Origin: Sternotherus odoratus | Lineage: Eukaryota; Chordata; Testudines; Kinosternidae | NCBI GenBank assembly: GCA_032164245.1 | Contig: JAVMKO010000017.1 | Location: 18,576,756-18,640,755 of the forward strand | DNA length: 64,000 bases | Direction of reading: 5' to 3' | Part shown: one piece after another, positions 55,986 to 64,000 of the stretch | Position numbering within the stretch: the first letter of the stretch is position 1 | How the letters are laid out: each line of letters starts with the position of its first letter | Notes under the pieces: generated by a model | Databases searched by the model: none | What the model was told of the DNA's origin: nothing | Seen by the model: the letters and a program-made list of their open reading frames with translations, nothing else | Program-made: the position numbers and the translations under genes

Positions 55986-56870
55986 AACAGATCCAAGTAG
56001 GAATCTCTCCCAAAATCCCTGTGGGGAAGACTGATGGGAAAAAAAGTTAGTTTTCCCCCAATGTCCTCATCTTCCCTAACTGCGCCCTTTCAGCCTTGGT
56101 GAGCTAGCAGACTTGCTTGGTTCCTGCTTCTGCAAGACTTAAAAAACATCTCTTGTTCTTTTTCTACTTCTTTAGTTATTTGCTCTTCAAAATCCACGTT
56201 GGCCCTTCTAATTCCCCCTTCCATATCTACGGCTTGCTGTAGTTCAGGCTCCTGCCTGTTGGCTTCACTGGGGCCAGATTTTCAACAGTCTGTGTTTGGC
56301 TCACACAGCCCCTGGATCCTGACCATGCAGCTGGATGGGCTTACTCCTGGCCCCCTTGCTGGTCAGCTGTACACAGGCCTTCTGAGGTGTGTTATTCCTC
56401 GCGCGGACACACCTTGGGAATGCTGCTGAGGGGAATGGGAAGGGCAACATGGCAGAGAAAAGGTTTCTGAGGTCCCCATGGGGGTGATTCTGGAGCAGCA
56501 ATGCTGGCCTGGAAGGGCCCACGGATGGTGCAGGCACAGGATGAGGCTTCTCCCCAGCTCTGTGGGTTCGGGACTGGGCTTTCCCCCTGCACAGAACTGG
56601 AGTTGTTCTTTGTACCGCTCCGGCCTGGCGCTGGACCGTGACAGAGTCAGAGGAGCGGTGGGCTGGAGACGGGGGGACACGCGCGCCTGGGAGTGGAACT
56701 CCGGGCAGGGAGCCACCAGCTCCCAAGAGTCAGTGGGCCTCTGCCGCCCAAGGCCCATCAGCTGAAGAAACCCTGCAGGCAGGTTCCTGGTCTCTGCCCG
56801 AGGTCCTCAGCCCAGCCACCCGGGGCCAGCTTGGACACCTCTGAGCTGGCCCGGCCCCACTCCCAGGGAT
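55986..56870. other. Intergenic, no gene recognised
   Basis: The sequence moves from AT-rich to GC-rich toward TLCD1. Overlapping short frames on both strands look like chance. Confidence 0.45.
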
Positions 56871-56879
56871 AACCCCGCC

Positions 56880-57330
56880 CCCATGCCAAGCCCCGCCCCC
56901 ATGCCAGCCCCAACGTCCGATGAGCTGGCAGAGCCCCTCCCCCATGCCAGCCCCGACGTCCTATGAGCTGACAGAGCCCCTCCCCCATGCCAAGCCCCGC
57001 CCCCATGCCGGCCCTGATGTCCTATGACCTGACAGAGCCCCTCCCCCATGCCGAGCCCCGCCCCCATGCCAGCCCCAACGTCCTATGAGCTGGCCAAGCC
57101 CCGCCCCCATGCCAGCCCTGATGTCCTATGAACTGGCAGAGCCCCGCCCCCGTGCCAAGCCCCGCCCCCGTGCCAGCCCTGATGTCCTATGACCTGACAG
57201 AGCCCCTCCCCCATGCCGAGCCCCGCCCCCATGCCAGCCCCAACGTCCTATGAGCTGGCCAAGCCCCGCCCCCATGCCAGCCCTGATGTCCTATGAACTG
57301 GCAGAGCCCCGCCTCCGTGCCAAGCTCCGC
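56880..57330. repeat. 165-bp higher-order tandem repeat upstream of TLCD1
   Basis: The anchor GTCC(T/G)ATGA occurs at 56915, 56958, 57019, 57080, 57123, 57184, 57245 and 57288. The spacings are 43, 61, 61, 43, 61, 61 and 43 bp, so the array is a higher-order repeat of 165 bp (43+61+61), about 2.3 copies, rather than a simple minisatellite. Units carry GAGCCCCGCCCCC/AAGCCCCGCCCCC, i.e. GC boxes on either strand. It ends about 150-200 bp from the TLCD1 ATG. Confidence 0.9.
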
Positions 57331-57339
57331 CTCCGTGCC

Positions 57340-58100
57340 GGCCCCGCCCCGCGGCTAGGGGGCGAGCGAGCGGGGGGCCGGCGGGGGGCGGGGCGGAGCC
57401 CCCGGGCGCACGTGGGCCGGGCCGGGGCGGGGCGGAGCGGGCGCTGGGAGCCGGGCCGGGCGGAGCGGGCCCCGGGAGCCGGCATGGGGCCCTGGCTGCG
57501 CGCGGCCGGGCTGGTGCTGGGCTCCACGCTGCTCTTCAAGGCGCTGCAGCGGGGGCTGCGCCCCCTGCCCCTGCCCGCCCACGTGCGCCGCGACCCGACC
57601 CGCGCCTGGCGCTGGCGGAACCTGCTCGTCTCCTTCGTGCACTCGGTGGTGACGGGGCTCTGGGCCGTGCTGTGGTGAGTGAGCGCGACCCCGGGGGTGG
57701 GGGGGTGTCCCCTTCCCCCTCCCCCCACGGAGCCCCGGGGGTGGGGGGTGCCCCCTCTCGTTCCTTCCCCGCCCCCCCCCCCCGATTGGCTAAGACTGGC
57801 CTCCCCCCGCGGCGGGCTCTGCTCCTCATTAGAGGTGTTTGCAGCGCCCAGGCAGGGCCCCGGGGAGCCCGCAGCCCCTGCACCCGCCCGCCGGGGAGCC
57901 TCCTTGGGCCCGGCTGTGCGGCACCGGGCCTGGGGCTGTGCCCCCCCGCTGCCCCCGCCTGGCACGTCGGATCCCTGCTCCTGGGCTCTGCCTTGCCGGG
58001 GGCCCGTCCCGGCTGCCCGCAGAGAACCGCTCTGCTGCTCGGCCCGCTGAGCGCCCCGCCCTGTCCCCGAGGAGAGCAGCGAGGTGCCGGACCGAGGAGG
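57340..58100 (+). promoter_or_regulatory. TLCD1: TLCD1 CpG-island promoter
   Basis: CpG-dense sequence covers about 140 bp upstream of the ATG, exon 1 and the start of intron 1. GGGGCGGGGCGGAGC at about 57387-57401 and again near 57424 gives GC boxes. No TATA box is seen. Confidence 0.55.
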
Positions 58101-60859
58101 GGCTGGGCTGCAGGGCCTGGCCCCCGGGGTGCACCCAGGGGAAGGGGCGCTCTGTTGCTAAGGAGACCGCCCCGTGTGGCACTGGGTGTATCGCCTAGCA
58201 GGGGAGGAAGGGCTGATCCTGTGCCAAGTCCCACAGCCTCCTCCCAGGGACTCCAGGCGCTGCCAGGCCCGGCTGGGAGCCTTGGCTGAGCCACCCGCAA
58301 AGGAGAAAGGATCAAGGCCCAGCTGACTCTTACTGGAGCCTCCCGGGGGCCTGTTCCAAAGCGGGCAATTCCTGATCCCAGCCTCGGCCCCTTCCTGGGC
58401 TCTGGGAAGCTCAGGGGCCTGGGCGGAGCGGAGCAGAGCGAGGGACCAGCTGGCGTTACTGCTGCTCACCCAGAGGAACTCAGGGAGAGGAACTGCCCGT
58501 GCCCCTCCCCACAGCATGGCAGAGACGCACACCCTGACCCTTGGGAGGTGAGGAGGGCTGCTGTGATCAGACTATGAACACCCCCCTCCCCCTTCTCTTC
58601 CCCCCTCTCCAGCGTGTGGCAGGTTCCTGAGATGCTGATAGACATAGAAAACACCTCGTCCACGTCGGGATACCTGCTTCTCTGCTTCTCGGCAGGTAGG
58701 GGGTTCTGGCCCTTCCTCCCCTGGAATATCCAGTCCAACTCCATGCAGGACTGATTCAGCAGCGTCCCCTCCGGGGCTCTGTGCAGTCCCCCTGGAGCAT
58801 CCTCAGTGCTGGGTCTTCTCCTGTGTCCCGGGGAGAATATTTTACAGCCCTGTACCTCTCACTGAAGTTCCCTAAGCACCGTAGCGAGGAGAGAGGCGTC
58901 TCCCCCAGCCCCAGACCTGCCATGGCCAGGAGACAGGCGCCCCTCCCCTCACTGCTCAAAAACCTTCCATGGTGTCCAGCCCTCAGCTCACCTGTGCTTT
59001 AATTCCAGCCTGTTCCTGTAACACACCCGCAGTGCTGCTCCTCCTCTTTCAGATCCAGGAGCTGTCTAGCCTGTTCCTCCTCAGTGACTGGTTACTGATT
59101 TCAATCCGTGGCTTGGCTCAGCAGCCGCAGTTCTTCCAGTTCCCTGCTTGCTTCACTTGCTCTTTGCTGAGCTGCCTTCAGCTTTTCAGTGCCTCTGCGG
59201 TGTGGGGCGCTTGCCTCCCTGCTCCATGACTACAATTGCACGGGTCTTTTTGCTGTCGTACCGTGGGGCACAGTCATGGAGCCGTTCCAGACGGAGCCAC
59301 TCCTGCTCCCAGCGTCCTGTCCCAGACCACTTTCCCCATGTGCCCAGCCTTACCGGCTGTCTCACTCTTGTTCCCTGTGCATACTTCAACCCCCTGTGGG
59401 TGCTCCCAGAATCCCTTCCCACCCTGCTTGCTCTGTGTGAGGGCAAACTTCTGGTGATCAGCCATGCAGCTGGAGAGGTGTGAGCCTGCCTTACTGAGTG
59501 CATCAGTCAGGACACCGGCTGTCTCTCCCTGGCAGGGGGAGGGGCCCCCATCTCGCTAGCCTTGGCACTGGGTGACAGCCGAAAGCTCTCCGTGGAGGCT
59601 GTTCTAGATGCCCAGGGTGTGGTTGTAACACTAGGACTGACAGTGTTCTCCGCCTCCCTTCCACAGGCTACTTCATCCACGACTCCCTCGACATCATTGT
59701 GAGCCGCCAGTCCCGAGCGTCCTGGGAGTACCTGGTTCATCATGCAATGGCAAGTACAGGCCCCTGCCGTGAGCCCAGCTGGCGCATACAGCTGTGAGCC
59801 AGACCAGCTGAGTTAACTCTGCTCTTTCCAGATACACCCCCAGCTGAGTGGAACTGACCAGTGATCCCGTGGAGGTGGGAAGCAGGACGGGTGCCCCACA
59901 GGAGGCTGGGGCTGTCTGATCTGTGTTGGCCTTGCTGCCTGTTAGCTGAGCAGATTGGGGCTCAGGGGCATGGTCCTACGCATGCTTTGCAAGGCCAGAT
60001 TTGGAGCAGCTCCCTGCCCGAGTCTCACCCGCAGCTTTCCTTGCCTGGCATATGTGCTCCGCAGGGTTGGCACACAGAAGCTGGAACCTGCCAAAGGGGG
60101 CAGTCAGCCAGGACCCGGGTGATTCCCTGAGGAGTAAACCGAGAGGTGGGGAAAAGAGCCCAAGGGACCTACCCACCTCCCATGCACAGAAAGATTGGTT
60201 AGTCCATCCGTGCTGGGACACCGGCTGGGTTAGACTAACCTTGCGAAGGGGGGCGGCCATGCAACTGGCTGGACCAGTCTGCTCAGTCCTGAGAGATGGC
60301 TCCCTCCTGCCCAGGGCCCTGCAGGCTGAGCTGGAGGGGCTCCTCCCCTCCTGGGCTGCCCTCTAATCTCCTTCCTCTGGCACTCAGCTCCACCCCTGGG
60401 CTTGGCAGGAGGTGGAGGGCGAGTCAGCTGGCCTCACTCCCCTGTCTGGGTCCTCCCTGCCAGGCGATCTCGGCCTTCTTCTCCGGGATCTTCCTGGGCC
60501 GCTTTGTGGCGGCGGGGATGCTGTCGCTCTTCGTGGAGGTGAGCAACATCTTCCTGACCATCCGCATGCTGCTGAAACTGAGCAACATGCCAGCTCCCGC
60601 CCTCTACAGGGTCAACAAGTACGTCAACCTGGTGATGTATTTCCTCTTCCGCCTGGTGCCCCAGACCTACCTGACCTGGTACTTTGTGCGCTACGTGGAG
60701 GTGCGGGGGCAGGGAGCTTTCCTGATCGTCAACCTCTTCCTGCTAGATGCCATGATCCTGACCTACTTCTCCCGCCTGCTGCGCTCCGACTTCTTCCCCG
60801 ACTCCTGCAGGCGGCGCCCCGGGAAGGATGGGGGCGGGGAGAAGTTCTTAGTGGACTGA
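57484..60859 (+). CDS. TLCD1: TLCD1, TLC domain-containing protein 1, complete in four coding exons
   Basis: The product is a multipass plasma-membrane protein of the TRAM-LAG1-CLN8 family, reported to limit incorporation of long-chain polyunsaturated fatty acids into phospholipids and so control membrane fluidity (family knowledge). Exons: 57484-57674, 58613-58695, 59667-59749, 60464-60859. They join in frame to 250 residues (human 247). Residues 1-23 are hydrophobic. The TLC domain spans about 40-235 with hallmark stretches WRWRNLLVSFVHSVV, CFSAGYFIHDSLDI, WEYLVHHAM, FVEVSNIFLTIR and RVNKYVNLVMYFLFRL. The C-terminal tail is basic/glycine-rich and cytosolic-like. Intron 3 has a GC donor: ATG|GCAAGT joined to CCAG|GCGATC restores HHAMAISAFFSG, whereas the adjacent GTACAG would shift the frame. 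ATG at 57484 sits in GCCGGCATGG. Confidence 0.96.
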
Positions 60860-61165
60860 GTGAAGGGGCAACACCCGTGGGGTTCTGCAGACACCCCCCC
60901 ACCCCACAGTGGAGGGCTCTGCACCACATGTGCCTTACAGCTGAGCTCCACCGCAGAGCCCCTTGCTGGTCACTTAATGAAGCCTGTGCCTTGTCGCGCG
61001 ATGGCCTGTGCTCCCATCCCCCCGTGCTGCTCCCAGGGTCAGGGCGATGCGAAGGGGGCAGGGGTCACCCAGCAGGGGGGGAAGGATGGAGCTGGTTGGG
61101 AAAGAGGGTGGATCTTCCATGTTGTGAGGGGATGTTACATGCATTAAAAACGTCTGTTTCCAAGC
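60860..61165 (+). other. TLCD1: TLCD1 3' UTR
   Basis: The interval runs from the stop codon to just past ATTAAA at 61143-61148, which is followed by a GU-containing CGTCTGTTTCC. That would give a compact 3' UTR of about 300 nt. Confidence 0.6.
61143..61148 (+). terminator. TLCD1: TLCD1 poly(A) signal ATTAAA
   Basis: The context is ATGCATTAAAAACGTCTGTT, a common variant hexamer about 285 nt after the stop with a GU-rich element directly downstream. Confidence 0.6.
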
Positions 61166-64000
61166 CTCTGCAGCGCATCTGGGCCGTCCTTTCCCAGGCC
61201 GAGCCTGCCCTGGGCTGGGGAAGGAAGCAGCTTCTTACAGACGCTGATGGGGAGGAGCCTTCAGAGCAGTGAAAATAGTGCAGTGGCAGGTGCTACCCAG
61301 CCCCAGTACATAGACAGGGTTTCAGCTGGGATTGTACTCAGGGCCACTAGCCCATCCCACTGCCTGGGCAGCCACTGCTACTTGTAACATGCAGCTGGAT
61401 CTGTGGCGACAGCATCTGCAGCTCAGTGTCACCGCCCCTGGGGCTGCCCATGGGGCAGGAGGGAGGGAGCTGGCCAGGGGCTGGTGGGATGGAGGAGACA
61501 AGTATCCACTTGTAGGCAGAGGGAAAGGAGCGGAGCGAGGGGTCGAGGGAGGGAAATGGTGCCTGGTGGTGAATTTGGCTGGCAAGGACAGTCAGACTTC
61601 TGGGCAGAGCAGGAGGGGCTGGGGGCTTGAGAAGGGACAGCGGGGGCTGGGGGTCTATCAGTGACCCAGAGGGAGGGGGCTGAGCTACGGGGAAAGTCAG
61701 CAGGATTCCTGGGGTGGGGGTGGTTAGAAGGGTGGGCAGAGCATTTGCCAGTAAGGCTGCTGAGAAAGGGGGGAGACGGACTCTCAGGGGCACTGTGAAG
61801 CATAGTCTTTAATATCACCCAGCTGCTGCTTTGGCCAGAGCTGGTGCTGGGGCAATCTAGGACCAGGCCAGACAGGGAGGAATGAAGGACTCTGCTGAAG
61901 GGAGGACACGGCTGGGCCGTCACTGGAGTTCTCTTCAAAGCCTTCATTCCTGGTTGGTATGAAGCAGGGGAGAACCCAGCCCAGCCCAGCAACCCGAGCG
62001 GCCCTGCCCCACGCCGCAGAGCTGAGAAATGGGCTTGGCAGCACCAGTCACGTTCGTACAACCCCACCCAAAGCGATGAGGCAGATGCCGTAGGCTGGGC
62101 TCCAGTGACCCCTTAGTGTTCTTGGGTCAGGGGTGGGGTGTGTGCAGCTGCCCCCTTTCCAATGGTCCAATCCAGGAGTGGTGAGCCTGGGACCTGCCTT
62201 TACCCAGAGGCCTCATGCACAGTTGGTACATTCCCTCCTCTTACCTGCATCCATCCAGGACGGGCGCATGCTGCTGGGTCGTTGCTTTGCAGCTGGCTCA
62301 CTGCTGGAGGCAGAAGGGAGCTGTGTGTGGAGTCGGGTGTCACGCTGGTGGGCAGGGGGGACCTGGGCTGCTGGGGTCTGTCCAACACCCCTGCTAACTG
62401 ACTGAAGGGCCTTGGCCATCGCTCTGGGAGTTCCTGGGCAGCAGTTGGGAGGCAAATTGGTGCTGGCACCTGCAGAACGAGCCTGTGCGCTTGACTCCCA
62501 GAGTAAATCTTTGGCCTGGAGCCCGGCTGGGAGGGTGGCTCGTTGTGTTGCCGGGCAAACAGGATCTGGGGGGGGGGGGGGGGGTGCCAAGGGCAGCCCC
62601 AAGGCGAGCAGCCCTGCTGGAAATGAAGCTTGGATTCTCCCACCAGCTCCCTGGGCCTTTAGCGAGAGGGTCTCCATTATCCACCATGAGCCCTGCACTC
62701 CAGGCCAAGATTATCCAAGGGGGTCAGCAATCAAGCTGGCTGCTCTGCCACAGCACCGGCCTATTGGCTGAATGAGAGGCACTGTGCTATGGAGGATTAG
62801 AAAATGCACCTGCCTCTCTTGTCCCAAATGCATGGCAGTTCCTACGCTGCTGTCAGAAAAGGCCTGGCCCCGTCTCCGTACCTGCTTCTTCGAGGGCCTC
62901 CTTGGGTTACAGAAGCTTTGCTCAAATGAAGGCCCCTGTCTGATGCCCTGTTTCAAGCTGCTCCTGCGTGTTCCTGGAAGACAGAAGATGCTGCAACTCA
63001 GCTGCCATGGCTTGTGGAGAAGGGGAAGATGGAGGAGTCCAGCCTGGCTCTCCTGTTCCGCTCTTCTCCCCACGGCACCACCCCTCACGCTCCTCCCTGC
63101 ACTGGCCAGCAGCCGAAAGCGCAGATCAGAAGTCAAGAGCAGGAAGCCTCTCCGGCACAGGCCCCTCTGCCAATTGGACCAGGTATAATGAATGACAGGT
63201 CAGATCTAACCTCACCCCTGTAGTGGGCAGTGCAGTGCATGCTGGGAGTTTGTGCTTCATGAAGCCATGGGCACGGCAGCAGGGTTCGCAGACTCCATAG
63301 CCAAGAGATGTCTCCCCACCAATCCCTGCCCCGGGAACCTGAGCCAGTGTTTGCTCCGTGCCTCCTGGTTCTGCACTCAGCTGGGCTAATGCCATGCAGG
63401 ACACAGCAGCAGCCTTGCCCAGCCCCAGGCAGCAGCGTTCGTGAACCTCTTCCATTGGTCTGAAGATAGAAGAACTCAGTCGTAGTGGGACTGCCTGCCC
63501 GACGCGAGCAGAAGGGCCGGGAGCTCTCGTCCCATCCCATCAGCGCTCAGCCCTAAAGGAAAATAGAGAGAGTCGCATGCCTCCTTTAAACCAGAGTGTA
63601 TTCACACCAGCTCTCCTGGGGGAGAATGAGACTTGGGGGGCACAGCTGACTCTAGCCACTTAGCCAGGCCACCCTTGGAGAGCAGACCTGGTGCTCCAGG
63701 GGGCCAGCTCTGGGAACTCACAGTACAGGTGAGCTGGCAAAGCTAGCCCCGGGGCTCCCTATGCATTGGGCTGGATTCTCAAAGCACCCACAGCCTTGGG
63801 AGGCTGTCAGGACCAGGAGAAAATCTACAGTGGAGAAGCTTGAGATCCAAGCTCTTCTTCCCAATGCCCAGCTAACCCTCCTCTGTCTTAGCTGCCAGTC
63901 AGACACCCATGGATTGTGGCACCTGCCTCCCTCATCTCCCTGTACCCACCAGAGTCATGGGAGAGCCACCAGAGCTCTATGTTCACTCCTCACCCCAAAA
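61166..64000. other. Intergenic beyond TLCD1, no gene recognised
   Basis: By human synteny RPL23A and then RAB34 would be expected next, but no ribosomal protein L23a or Rab GTPase sequence is recognisable on either strand. It includes a run of about 16 G near 62569-62584. A minus-strand ATTAAA lies near 61811-61816 but has no credible coding sequence upstream of it. Confidence 0.5.

Noticed and set aside
61166..64000. Search for RPL23A or RAB34 expected by synteny
   Set aside because: Neither the L23a C-terminal text nor Rab GTPase motifs could be found on either strand; they probably lie beyond the window.

Overview
This is vertebrate nuclear DNA, most likely from a turtle and at least from a sauropsid. 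Four genes form a block matching human 17q11.2: FAM222B (last coding exon, + strand), TRAF4 (- strand), NEK8 (- strand) and TLCD1 (+ strand). Order and relative orientation match human, with the block inverted. CR1-type LINE remnants, foldback and hAT-type elements, and GC-rich interspersed repeats of the kind common in turtle assemblies support the assignment. The taxon is an inference from repeat style; no species-level marker was read. The short introns, CpG-rich promoters and high GC from about 9 kb onward would fit a microchromosome.

Layout. 1-621 is the end of FAM222B, followed by several kb of AT-rich sequence that reads like a long 3' UTR. At 9.1-10.9 kb there is a foldback retroposon, then a CR1 3' end split by a hAT-type insertion with an 8-bp target duplication. 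At 11,156-11,980 (- strand) lies a complete, intronless alpha-carbonic anhydrase gene of the cytosolic type, with all three zinc histidines and the catalytic residues. I do not know of a carbonic anhydrase at this position in mammals, so this is the most interesting feature. TRAF4 follows: seven coding exons (19,169-29,953) join to exactly 470 residues, with a good poly(A) signal at 18.19 kb. After a repeat-bearing intergenic region comes NEK8 (38,526-48,403): 14 coding exons give 689 residues in frame, and the short terminal exon is unresolved. A second intergenic region holds minisatellites, candidate conserved noncoding blocks and a long CR1 remnant. TLCD1 (57,484-60,859) has four coding exons and 250 residues. 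The last ~2.8 kb has no recognisable gene.

Function. TRAF4 is a RING/zinc-finger/MATH adaptor, NEK8 a ciliary NIMA-family kinase with an RCC1 propeller, TLCD1 a multipass lipid-regulating membrane protein, and the extra gene a probable CO2 hydratase. They are neighbours by conserved synteny and not members of one pathway. Several sequence oddities stand out: two GC-AG introns (NEK8 intron 5, TLCD1 intron 3), G-rich minisatellites on both sides of NEK8 exon 1, and a strictly regular 165-bp higher-order repeat just upstream of TLCD1.
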